From Thermofilaceae archaeon (lineage in GTDB: Archaea; Thermoproteota; Thermoprotei; Thermofilales; Thermofilaceae), in the NCBI GenBank assembly GCA_027027675.1, contig JALVKT010000178.1:1-20829 (forward strand): a DNA stretch of 20,829 nt, read 5' to 3'. Of the stretch, positions 13,038-20,144 are shown in pieces. Position 1 is the first letter of the stretch. Every line of letters begins with the position of its first letter. Position numbers and translations under genes: made by a program. The notes beneath the pieces were generated by a model. That model made no database searches and had not been told where the DNA came from. It worked only from the letters and a program-made list of their open reading frames with translations.

Positions 13038-14807
13038 ATGTACTGGAGACCCCTAGCCCTAGCCCTCGCGGCGATCGTGCTGCTAAGCGCTGCGCTGTCC
13101 TCCGCCGCGCCCCTCCTGGTCTTCGGCCACGTGGTCGACTGGGAGGGCAGGCCGGTGAGGGGGGCGAAGGTAGACGTTTTCAGCGGTGAAACTCTGGTTA
13201 AGTCCACGGTCACCGATGAGAAGGGGTTCTTCGGCGTCTACCTTGAGCCTGGGAGCTACACGTTCAGGGTGTATAAGAAGGGCTACAGCGTGGCCACTAA
13301 GAGCGTAATATTGACGCGGGAGACCGCGGGGAGCATAGGGAGCATAGTGCTTGACAAGGGGCTCTTCGTTCTCCCGGAGACCTCGAAGGTGGAGGCTAAG
13401 CAGGGCGAGAGCGTGAGGATACCGGTTACCCTCAAGAATAGGGGGCTGGAGCCGCTGAGCGTGTCGATAAACGTGGCCGTTCCCTCGGGGTGGAAGGGCT
13501 ACGTGGAGACGGAGGGCGGCCTCAAGGTGAAGAACATCATACTGAAGCCGCTGGAGAACATGACGGTAACGCTCGTAGTGACCGTTTCGAGGGGCGCCTT
13601 GGGCATGGACAAGGTGAAAATGATACTTTCATGGGTGAACTTCACCGACACGACAGAGTTCACGTTCATAGTTTCCGAGAGGAAGTGGTACTTCATAGAG
13701 ACCCCATACAGGGTTGTGAGGGTCTACGCGGGGGAGAGCGTGAGGCTGCCCTTGACTCTGAAGAACACGCTGCCAGACGAGGAGGTTTTCAACGTGTCTT
13801 CGCAGGGGCCTCCCCGCTGGCCGACCTTCGTGGTGGACGAGCGGGGCGTCATAGTTGACGCCCTACTCTTGAAGCCGGGGGAGACGAGGAACCTGACGCT
13901 GGTTACCTATGTGCCCGAGAATGCGCGTGGAAACCAGACTTACAGGGCAGTCGTCACAGCAACGGCTGGGTCGGCTGTGTCCAGGGTGGAGCTGTTCTTC
14001 AACGTCAAGGCGGGCTATGACATACTCAAGATAAGCCTCAAGAAGGAGTCTTTCGACGGCGTGGCCGGCGGGAACGTAACCATACCATTCGAGCTGAGCA
14101 ATATAGGTGCAAGGGCTGTGACCGCCTTCCTCGAGGCCCGGTGCAGCGTCCCCGGTGTTGTACTCTTCTTCGTAGACGATAAGGGCAACGTTGTCAGGGA
14201 GGTGGCCGCTGAGCCCTCCAGGAAGACGGCGCTGATGCTTGTGGCCAGGATACCGGCGAGCGTGCAGCCCGGGTCCTTCACGGTTAACATAAGGGCCAGG
14301 GGCGAGCACAGCAACGCTACAGGCGTCGCCACGATCTACGTCCACGGTAGGAAGGACTTTGAGATACTTAACACGAACTTCGGGTTCCCGGCCGTCCAGG
14401 GCTCGACGGCGACCTACGTTATATACATAAAGAATACTGGTAGTGTGAGGATAAACAGCCTCGCGGTGAGGCTTGGCAGGGTCCCGGCGGGGATCACTGC
14501 AAGGGTCACCCTTTCTAGGACGGCGCTGAACCCGGGGGAGGAGGCTAGGGCCGAGGTCAAGGTGAACGTGTCGGAGCAGATAGTGGAGGGCGTGTACAAC
14601 ATACCATTCGTCGTGGTGGGGGACGAGGTTGTCAAGTATAGGGTGATAGTTGTCTCCGTCCAGTCGCGGGCGGGGCAGGGGTACGTGGTGTTCGCAAGCA
14701 TAATTATGGCTGTTAGCGTGGCGGTGGCCCTCTATAATAACTGGAGGAGGGGTTCCGGCGATGCCCGTAGACCTAGGCCTGCCGCTAATATACGTGCTGG
14801 GGGTTGA
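13038..14807 (+). CDS. Exported membrane-anchored protein with CarboxypepD_reg-like and repeated NEW3-like domains
   Basis: A protein of 589 residues. Residues 1-23 are a signal peptide. Residues 27-105 resemble a carboxypeptidase regulatory-like beta sandwich (GHVVDWEGRPVRGAKVDV, later TDEKGFFGVYLEPGSYTFRV). Then come about four repeats of roughly 100 residues (about 112-213, 218-325, 327-437, 441-541), each with a 'G(E/N)SV-x-(I/L)P-(V/L)-x-L-x-N' start and a KP(L/G)E-N-(M/L)T-like edge, as in NEW3/CARDB-type domains. A membrane helix spans 548-567, followed by a basic cytoplasmic tail. Eight N-glycosylation sequons fit an outside location; there is a single cysteine (369). No catalytic residues are visible, so binding or scaffolding at the cell surface is the likely role. 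The last 47 nt also encode the start of the CcdA-like gene. Confidence 0.83.
   Translation: MYWRPLALALAAIVLLSAALSSAAPLLVFGHVVDWEGRPVRGAKVDVFSGETLVKSTVTDEKGFFGVYLEPGSYTFRVYKKGYSVATKSVILTRETAGSIGSIVLDKGLFVLPETSKVEAKQGESVRIPVTLKNRGLEPLSVSINVAVPSGWKGYVETEGGLKVKNIILKPLENMTVTLVVTVSRGALGMDKVKMILSWVNFTDTTEFTFIVSERKWYFIETPYRVVRVYAGESVRLPLTLKNTLPDEEVFNVSSQGPPRWPTFVVDERGVIVDALLLKPGETRNLTLVTYVPENARGNQTYRAVVTATAGSAVSRVELFFNVKAGYDILKISLKKESFDGVAGGNVTIPFELSNIGARAVTAFLEARCSVPGVVLFFVDDKGNVVREVAAEPSRKTALMLVARIPASVQPGSFTVNIRARGEHSNATGVATIYVHGRKDFEILNTNFGFPAVQGSTATYVIYIKNTGSVRINSLAVRLGRVPAGITARVTLSRTALNPGEEARAEVKVNVSEQIVEGVYNIPFVVVGDEVVKYRVIVVSVQSRAGQGYVVFASIIMAVSVAVALYNNWRRGSGDARRPRPAANIRAGG
14743..14752 (+). 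promoter_or_regulatory. Shine-Dalgarno site of the CcdA-like gene inside the NEW3 gene
   Basis: GGAGGAGGGG, eight nucleotides before the ATG at 14761. It lies within the NEW3 coding sequence (the Arg-Arg-Gly codons after the membrane helix) and lets ribosomes restart on the overlapping gene. Confidence 0.6.
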
Positions 14808-16011
14808 GACAGCGTTCACCCCCTGCTTCTTCCCGATAATCCCCGTGTTCCTGACCTACATATCCCGGGGCGGGAGGGAGAAGGCGTTCCTAGCCAGCAT
14901 ACTCTTCGCCGCGGGGATAACGCTGAGCTTCGTGATCTACGGGTTCGCTGCGGCGTACTCGGCGGGCTTCATACAGGCGGTGCTCTCCCTGAGCCTCGAG
15001 CTCATAACCGTGGAGCTGGGCATAGTGTTCATAGGCCTCGGCCTCGCCCTGCTAACCCCCTTCAAGGAGGCCCTAGCAGTCCTTAGCGTGCCCACGCCGA
15101 GGATAAGGAAGATTACGCTGGCCAACGCGTTCACGCTGGGCTTCCTCTTCTCCATAATCGCGGCTCCATGCGCGGCAACCTACCTCTTCGCGATAATATC
15201 GACGACCCTCCTCAAAGCCCTGGGGAACATGTGGTACGCGGTGCTGCAGCTCACCGTGTACGGGGCGGGGATAAGCACGCCCTTCATAGCCATAGGCTTC
15301 CTCGCCCAGAAGCTCGGCGCCTCCTCGCTCCGCGGAGTGTCGAAGAGCTTCCTCGTCCGGCGCAACGAGGAGATAGCCGGTGTTGTGACCGCCGCCCTCG
15401 GGCTCGTAACCATGGCCAGCGTGGAGGACTTCCCCCTCTACCTGGGCCAGGCGTCGCAGGCGCTGCGCCCCCTCCTGGCGGCCCTCTTCGCGCTTACAGG
15501 CGCCTACTACTCGCTTCAGGCCTTCAGGGCGTCCCGCTACGTCGACGACTGGAAGCCGGCGCTCCTCGCGCTCGGCCTCGCCGCCACGGCTGGGGAGCTC
15601 CTCCTCGAGGCGGCCGCGCCCCTTCTCCCGCCTCTCCCCTGGTGGCTGCCGCCCTCTACGAGGATGCTCCTCGCGGCGGGCGCTGCCCTCATGGGGCTCG
15701 GCGGCCTGGCAGCTGCCGCGCTCATCCCGTTCTCCAAGGCGTTGCTCGCAGCCGCGCTTGACGGGGTGGCCGGCGCGTTCTGGGGTCTCCTGTATGCGAG
15801 GCATAGGGAGCCGAGGCACCTGTGGGCGACGCTGTACTTTGTGGGGCTCATGCTCTACGACCTGGGGGATCCGGGGCTCCCCGGCTGGGCGGCTGCCGCC
15901 TTAACGGTTGCAGCGATGGTTGGGGCGCTCAACCTCTACCCGGCGGCCGCGAAGGTGAAGGGGGCCTTGACGGGCCTCAGGTTAATCCTCGAGGAGGAGC
16001 CTCTCTATTAG
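14761..16011 (+). CDS. CcdA/DsbD-type thiol-redox membrane protein with an extra C-terminal membrane domain
   Basis: A protein of 416 residues. The first 220 or so match the CcdA/DsbD transmembrane domain: TPCFFPIIP (Cys22) in helix 1 and SIIAAPCAAT (Cys137) in helix 4, the two cysteines that carry electrons across the membrane as a disulfide. Typical CcdA proteins are about 190-240 residues; here a further 190 residues add several hydrophobic helices (about 236-255, 265-290, 300-345, 355-395) without cysteines. Family role: passing reducing equivalents from cytoplasmic thioredoxin to exported proteins, for example in cytochrome c maturation or disulfide reduction. No thioredoxin or cytochrome gene is nearby. 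The start overlaps the NEW3 gene by 47 nt; the end overlaps the convergent regulator gene by 30 nt. Confidence 0.83.
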   Translation: MPVDLGLPLIYVLGVETAFTPCFFPIIPVFLTYISRGGREKAFLASILFAAGITLSFVIYGFAAAYSAGFIQAVLSLSLELITVELGIVFIGLGLALLTPFKEALAVLSVPTPRIRKITLANAFTLGFLFSIIAAPCAATYLFAIISTTLLKALGNMWYAVLQLTVYGAGISTPFIAIGFLAQKLGASSLRGVSKSFLVRRNEEIAGVVTAALGLVTMASVEDFPLYLGQASQALRPLLAALFALTGAYYSLQAFRASRYVDDWKPALLALGLAATAGELLLEAAAPLLPPLPWWLPPSTRMLLAAGAALMGLGGLAAAALIPFSKALLAAALDGVAGAFWGLLYARHREPRHLWATLYFVGLMLYDLGDPGLPGWAAAALTVAAMVGALNLYPAAAKVKGALTGLRLILEEEPLY

Positions 16012-16254
16012 CCCCCTGTAGGGCGTGCCGCTGGCGAGCCTGTAGAGTGGGGGCTCGTCCCCCGTCTTCTCAACAACTCCTAGGGCGACGAGCCTTTCAA
16101 GTATGGGATCTATGTGGGAGACCGCCGCCTCCTTCTCTATAGCGTACCTCGTGTACTCGCCGCCCCTGAGCAGCACGTAGAGCACCCTAAGCGTTTTCCG
16201 GGAGCGGGGGAGGAGGGCTTCGAGCAGCTCGAGCCTACCATCCGAAGAGTTCAC
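15982..16254 (-). CDS. Small winged-helix (ArsR/MarR-like) DNA-binding protein
   Basis: A protein of 90 residues. Helix 1 is at about 17-31 (RSRKTLRVLYVLLRGG), helix 2 at 34-43, the likely recognition helix at 45-58 (AVSHIDPILERLVALG), and a wing at 60-72 (VVEKTGDEPPLYRLA). This is the usual layout of single-domain archaeal winged-helix regulators. No cysteine or His cluster suggests metal sensing. The GTG start at 16254 has a GGGAGG site four nucleotides upstream (16259-16264) and lies inside the end of the GH57 gene (20-nt overlap), so both are likely read from one mRNA. It may regulate the GH57 gene or its neighbours, but no operator is identified. Its 3' end overlaps the CcdA-like gene by 30 nt. 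Confidence 0.78.
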   Translation of the reverse strand: MNSSDGRLELLEALLPRSRKTLRVLYVLLRGGEYTRYAIEKEAAVSHIDPILERLVALGVVEKTGDEPPLYRLASGTPYRGLIERLLLED

Positions 16255-17797
16255 GCCGCCTCCCCTCGAGCACTCCGAGGAGCTCCTCCTTCACCCTGGC
16301 GGGCGGGCCCGAAGGCTCCACGCCGGAGACCCTCGCGGCGAGCTCGCCGTCCCCAACGACCTCTCGGATCCAGCGTGCAAAGTCGCCCCTCTCGTGGTGG
16401 TGGGCTACGGCCTCGGGGGGCGCGCGGCGCACCCCTTCTAGTAGGGAGAACATGTTGTACGCGAGTATCCCCAGCGTCTCGCCGCTGGGCGTGGTGAAGG
16501 CGAATAGCTTGTCGTGTGGCACGTGCCTGAGCCAGGCGTAGCGGAGCCTCGCCCTCTCGTCGCGTTCAAGCTCGCCGTATATGCGCGTCTCAAAGTCCCC
16601 TAGAACCTCGCTGTAGTACATGTAGGCCTCCAGGGAGGTCCCGTAGGGGCTGAAGTACATGTGCACGTCGCCCGGCCCGCCGCCCTTCGTAGACATGTAG
16701 TAGAAGTGGTCGCTGGTGGAGAGGAGCTGCCAGAGCCTCCTGGCCCTCGGCGAGTCGTAGGCCCTCACGGCCAGCCAGAGGTTCTTGAGCCTGTTGAAGG
16801 CGTTCCACTGCATCTGGTTGTACAGCCACGCCGTGAGGTCTCGCTCCAGGTCTGCCCAGGAGATAGTGTTGTACTCTGGGACGTCTAGCACGTCCCTGGG
16901 AGGGTTCCTCTCGGCCGCCTCGCTTGGCGTGACCGTGTAGAGGTTGTCCCACTTGAGGATCTCGCCGGGGAGCCAGCGGAGGAACTCGAATATCCCCGTC
17001 TCCGCTGGGAAGTGCTCCCCGAACGTCTCATAGTCGACTGCTATGAGTATCACGTCCCCCGGCGTGGCCGCCAGCCAGGCAGCATACTTGTCGGCCGTTA
17101 AGGGGTACTCGCTCCACCACCTGGCCCCAAACCTGAACCCTATGTCGTCTGACAGCCTGTAGTTCCTCATGAGCACGCGTATGTCCGCGTCCCTTGCCCT
17201 GTAGACGTAGTTCGGGCTCCTCCACCCCAGCACGCGCTCCACGCCCTCGGTGAGCACGACGCGGTACCCCATGCGGGCGAAGACGCGGGCCACGTAGTTG
17301 TTGTATATGAACTCCGTGTTCTCGACGGCCGTGGGCCTCACGCCGAGCATATTTTGCATTAGCAGGCGGTGCTGCGCCACCTGGTACTCGAACTCTTCCT
17401 CGCTAACGAGGAAGGCTAGGCTGTGGTAGTAGGTCTGGTCGAGGAACTCCACCCTTCCCGTGTCGGCAAGCGCCTTGAAGCTGTCCACCACCTCCGGGTA
17501 CCAGCGCTCAGCCTGCTCCAGCAGGAGCCCGGAGACGCTGTACGCCACCTTGAACTCCTTGGCCTGCCCCTTGTACCTCTCTATGCCCTCCAGTATCGCC
17601 TGGTTTGCTGGGAGGTAGCACCTCTCAGCCGCCCTCCGGAACACGTACCTGTTGAGGCCGTCGTCGAAGTACAGCTTCTCAAGCTCCTCCCACGTGACGC
17701 GGCCGCCCCTGGCTATAAGCTCGGAAAGCCTCTCCCGGAAACGCCTCTCAACCCTGTACGGCTGGTGAACCTCAAACATGAATACAACGTCTGTCAT
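16235..17797 (-). CDS. GH57 family glycoside hydrolase (alpha-amylase-like)
   Basis: A protein of 520 residues with GH57 conserved regions: HQPYR at 11-15 (region 1), VENTEFIYNN at 158-167 (region 2), VVLTEGV at 180-186 with Glu184 as the predicted nucleophile (region 3), and IAVDYETFGEH at 252-262 with Asp255 as the predicted proton donor (region 4). The size and the TEG and DYETFGEH motifs resemble the MJ1611-type archaeal alpha-amylases rather than the 4-alpha-glucanotransferases or branching enzymes. No signal peptide is seen, so it probably acts in the cytoplasm on glycogen-like or maltodextrin substrates. The ATG start begins the first strand of the catalytic barrel. It is upstream of, and overlaps by 20 nt, a small winged-helix regulator gene. 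Confidence 0.9.
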   Translation of the reverse strand: MTDVVFMFEVHQPYRVERRFRERLSELIARGGRVTWEELEKLYFDDGLNRYVFRRAAERCYLPANQAILEGIERYKGQAKEFKVAYSVSGLLLEQAERWYPEVVDSFKALADTGRVEFLDQTYYHSLAFLVSEEEFEYQVAQHRLLMQNMLGVRPTAVENTEFIYNNYVARVFARMGYRVVLTEGVERVLGWRSPNYVYRARDADIRVLMRNYRLSDDIGFRFGARWWSEYPLTADKYAAWLAATPGDVILIAVDYETFGEHFPAETGIFEFLRWLPGEILKWDNLYTVTPSEAAERNPPRDVLDVPEYNTISWADLERDLTAWLYNQMQWNAFNRLKNLWLAVRAYDSPRARRLWQLLSTSDHFYYMSTKGGGPGDVHMYFSPYGTSLEAYMYYSEVLGDFETRIYGELERDERARLRYAWLRHVPHDKLFAFTTPSGETLGILAYNMFSLLEGVRRAPPEAVAHHHERGDFARWIREVVGDGELAARVSGVEPSGPPARVKEELLGVLEGRRRELFGW

Positions 17798-17810
17798 CTA
17801 AAACCCGGGA

Positions 17811-17820
17811 TAGAAAAAGA
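17811..17820 (-). terminator. T-rich stretch after the pyrophosphatase gene
   Basis: On the minus strand a TCTTTTTCTA stretch begins about 20 nt after the pyrophosphatase stop (17840-17842) and ends 14 nt before the GH57 ATG. It fits an archaeal oligo-T terminator. It lies too close to the GH57 start to be a standard TATA box. Confidence 0.4.
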
Positions 17821-17839
17821 GGGGCCAGCTATTTCCCCT

Positions 17840-18367
17840 TTACCCCTTGTGGGCCTTGTAGCGCTCCACCGCGGCCCTTATCTCCTCCAGCGCCGCCTCG
17901 CGGCCCCTGAACTCCTTCGCCTTCACCCACTTGCCCGGCTCGAGCTCCTTGTAGTGCTCGAAGAAGTGCTTTATCCTGGCCTTCACCGCCTCGTCGACGT
18001 CTCCGATGTCCCTCACGTGGGAGAAGCGGTTGTCTATCTTCTCGTGCGGCACAGCTATGACCTTGCTGTCAGGCCCCTTCTCGTCCTCCATGACGAGGAG
18101 GCCTACGGGCCTCGCCCTCACAACGCTCCCCGGCACGAAGGGGTCGTAGCTGAGGAGTACGACGTCGACGGGGTCACCGTCCTCCTCGAGCGTCGCCGGC
18201 ACGTAGCCGTAGTTGAATGGGAAGAACATTGGGGTGAAGAGTACGCGGTCTACGAATATCATCCCGCTCTCCTTGTCCATCTCGTACTTCACGTTGCTGC
18301 CCATCGGTATCTCGACGACCACGTAGATGTCCTCCGGCGGGTTCTTTCCAGGCTTGTCCAGCCCCAT
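17840..18367 (-). CDS. ppa: Soluble inorganic pyrophosphatase, family I
   Basis: A protein of 175 residues, the usual length for archaeal family I pyrophosphatases. The signature EDGDPVDVV (62-70) carries the metal-binding aspartates; SNVKYE (24-29), FNYGYVP (51-57) and HFFEHYKELEPGKWV near 138 onwards are also conserved. It hydrolyses pyrophosphate to phosphate with magnesium in the cytoplasm, pulling forward polymer synthesis and tRNA charging. The ATG at 18367 is chosen because the MGLDKPGKN N-terminus matches family members and a GGTGG site (18376-18380) lies eight nucleotides upstream. A GTG at 18379, four codons earlier, is about 25 nt after a TATA-like box and could be a leaderless start. 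Confidence 0.95.
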   Translation of the reverse strand: MGLDKPGKNPPEDIYVVVEIPMGSNVKYEMDKESGMIFVDRVLFTPMFFPFNYGYVPATLEEDGDPVDVVLLSYDPFVPGSVVRARPVGLLVMEDEKGPDSKVIAVPHEKIDNRFSHVRDIGDVDEAVKARIKHFFEHYKELEPGKWVKAKEFRGREAALEEIRAAVERYKAHKG

Positions 18368-18401
18368 GGTTCTCGCCACCCTCTATACGGCCCCGAGCCA
18401 G

Positions 18402-18408
18402 ATATTTA
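18402..18408 (-). promoter_or_regulatory. TATA-like box for the pyrophosphatase gene
   Basis: TAAATAT on the minus strand, centred about 25 nt before position 18380. The transcript would start next to GTG 18379, or give a 12-nt leader containing GGTGG in front of ATG 18367. It shows that the gene has a promoter separate from the upstream GTPase gene. Confidence 0.5.
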
Positions 18409-18438
18409 CCATTCTTCGCGTCGACGCACGCGCTAGGC

Positions 18439-20016
18439 TCACCCGGCGCGTGTGTAGGTTTCAAGCACCCTGCCGAGCGCCCTCGTCCTCCCATCCCTCA
18501 GCAGGAAGCGGTCGCCCACCCTGACGAACCAGGGGTGCCTCGTGAAGCGGAGCTCAACCTCCCCCATGTCCCCCGTCCTCATAGGCTCCCGCTCCATCCA
18601 CGTTATCCTCACGGGGCTCCTCACGCTCCTATAGTGGAGGACGGTCTCATACCCCACCCTGATAGTCGTGGGGTGGCGGAGCACGAATATCCTAGCCCTA
18701 ACGGCCCACGCCGCCCCCAGCGGGGCCGCGGAGACAACCATCCCCTTCTCCACCTCCTCGTAGCCGACGCCCGCCAGCGCGAAGGTCGCCTCGTCACCCG
18801 GCCTGGCCGCGGACACGGGGACGCGGCTCACATGTATCGACTTAATCCTCACCCTCCTCCACGAGCCGTCCCTGAAGGGGCCCAGGTACACCCAGCTGTC
18901 CTCCCTGGCAACCCCGGCCTCCACGACGCCCGCGACCACCGTGCCCACCCCCCTCACGTTGAACTTGTCGTCCACGTACATGAGCAGTGGAGCCTCTTCG
19001 CCTCCACGGCCCCTCCGCGGCGGGAGCACGCTGAGGAACGCTACAAGGCTGTCGAGGCCCCTGCCCGTCACGCTCGACACTAGGAATACGGGCATCACGG
19101 CGCCGGACGCCACGAGCTCCGCGGCCCTATAGGCGTCAAGCCTCCCCCTCACAGGGAACACCTTCCTTCCAGCCCTCCTCGCCGCGTCGGCGAGCTCCCT
19201 CAGGGTCGCCTCCAGCACGGGCCTGGCGGCCAGGTCCACCTTTGTGACGACCGCGAACACGGGTATCCTGAGCGCCGCCGCCACGCCCAGGTGCTCCCTA
19301 CCCATGGTTAGGAGGCCGTTGTTCGCGGCCACCACCAGCATGGCGTAGTCCGGCATCTTCGCCATCACGCCCCTCAGCGTTGTTCGCAGGTACCTCTCGT
19401 GCCCGCCAAGGTCGACGAAGTAGACGAGCTTGTCGGAGCCCATGTAGACCTGGGCCTCGTCCAGCGGGTTCGGCAGGTCCCAGTTCACAGGCCTGTCCCC
19501 CATGGAGAAGCCGAGGAGCCTCACCGCCACGCTCGACGTCCGGCCGCTCTCAACCTCGTGGAGGAAGCGGGCCACCTTCCTCATGCCGCGGCCCCTGCCG
19601 TCGTCCAGCTCGCCCGTGCAGAGGACGCCTATCAGCGTGCTCTTCCCCGCGTCGACGTTGCCCAGCGCGGCGACGGTGAGCTGGACGGGGGGAGCCTCCT
19701 CCCTGTTAAGCCTGACCAGCAGGCGGACAAGCCTCCTGCCCCCGCCCACCTCCTCCCTGCTGACGACGCGTATCCGGGCCCCTATGAGGCTGGCCGCCTC
19801 GGCGAGGGCTGAGAGGGTCTCCTCTTCCTCCAGGGGGGTTAGGCCCCTTACGCGGCCGTCGTCCTCGACCCCTAGGAGGTAGACCGCCTCCCCGCCCCCC
19901 TCGGCGAGCCTGTACTTCATCTGGCTCGCAAGCCTCTCAATCCTCTCCCTGCTCGGCCCCACGAGCCTGGACTTGTACTCTACGCTCCCCCTCTCGCTCT
20001 CCCTGGGATACTCCAC
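18439..20016 (-). CDS. GTPBP1-like translational GTPase (EF-1A/EF-Tu superfamily)
   Basis: A protein of 525 residues. An N-terminal domain (1-108) precedes the G domain, as in GTPBP1/GP-1. G motifs: G1 GNVDAGKST at 119-127, G3 DLGGHE at 202-207 followed by RYLRTT, G4 TKVD at 258-261, and G5 SSVTG at 314-318. Beta-barrel domains II and III follow (about 340-520). DLGGHERYLRTT and EHLGVAAALRIPVFAVVTKVD-like sequence match the GTPBP1 group, not EF-1A or aIF2-gamma. Eukaryotic GTPBP1 acts in ribosome rescue and mRNA decay; the archaeal role is not established. The GTG start at 20016 is about 25 nt from a TATA-like box, so the mRNA is probably leaderless. The next gene on this strand, ppa, has its own promoter. 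Confidence 0.9.
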   Translation of the reverse strand: MEYPRESERGSVEYKSRLVGPSRERIERLASQMKYRLAEGGGEAVYLLGVEDDGRVRGLTPLEEEETLSALAEAASLIGARIRVVSREEVGGGRRLVRLLVRLNREEAPPVQLTVAALGNVDAGKSTLIGVLCTGELDDGRGRGMRKVARFLHEVESGRTSSVAVRLLGFSMGDRPVNWDLPNPLDEAQVYMGSDKLVYFVDLGGHERYLRTTLRGVMAKMPDYAMLVVAANNGLLTMGREHLGVAAALRIPVFAVVTKVDLAARPVLEATLRELADAARRAGRKVFPVRGRLDAYRAAELVASGAVMPVFLVSSVTGRGLDSLVAFLSVLPPRRGRGGEEAPLLMYVDDKFNVRGVGTVVAGVVEAGVAREDSWVYLGPFRDGSWRRVRIKSIHVSRVPVSAARPGDEATFALAGVGYEEVEKGMVVSAAPLGAAWAVRARIFVLRHPTTIRVGYETVLHYRSVRSPVRITWMEREPMRTGDMGEVELRFTRHPWFVRVGDRFLLRDGRTRALGRVLETYTRAG

Positions 20017-20036
20017 GCGAGGCCCCCTAGAGACCC

Positions 20037-20046
20037 TTTATGATTA
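20037..20046 (-). promoter_or_regulatory. TATA-like box for the GTPBP1-like gene
   Basis: TAATCATAAA on the minus strand, centred about 25 nt before the GTG at 20016, which implies a leaderless transcript and supports the GTG start. Confidence 0.55.
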
Positions 20047-20085
20047 ACGGGCACGCCTTCTAGTAAACTTAATCCCCTGCCTCGG

Positions 20086-20098
20086 CGCGCGAAGCGCG
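20086..20098. repeat. CGCGC-GAA-GCGCG inverted repeat between divergent promoters
   Basis: A perfect 5-bp inverted repeat with a GAA centre lies in the 128-bp gap between the GTPBP1-like and SPFH genes, about 10 nt upstream of the SPFH TATA-like box. Its position suits an operator or an upstream promoter element, but a short GC palindrome can arise by chance. Confidence 0.3.
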
Positions 20099-20108
20099 GC
20101 TGCGGCAG

Positions 20109-20116
20109 AGATATAT
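20109..20116 (+). promoter_or_regulatory. TATA-like box for the SPFH gene
   Basis: AGATATAT is centred about 25 nt before 20138, giving a leader of roughly 7 nt in front of the ATG at 20145. No clear Shine-Dalgarno sequence is seen in that leader. Confidence 0.55.
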
Positions 20117-20144
20117 CCCCTCGAGGACAGTGTGGAGAACAGAC

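Noticed and set aside
14761..14807. Frameshift or sequencing error splitting one NEW3-CcdA fusion gene
   Set aside because: The NEW3 protein has its own membrane helix and tail before its stop, and the CcdA-like gene has a strong ribosome site at a proper distance, so two overlapping genes explain the data better.
17423..18436. Open frame of 337 codons on the plus strand across GH57 and pyrophosphatase
   Set aside because: It spans two well-supported minus-strand genes and their gap, and has the Leu/Val/His-rich make-up of a shadow frame.
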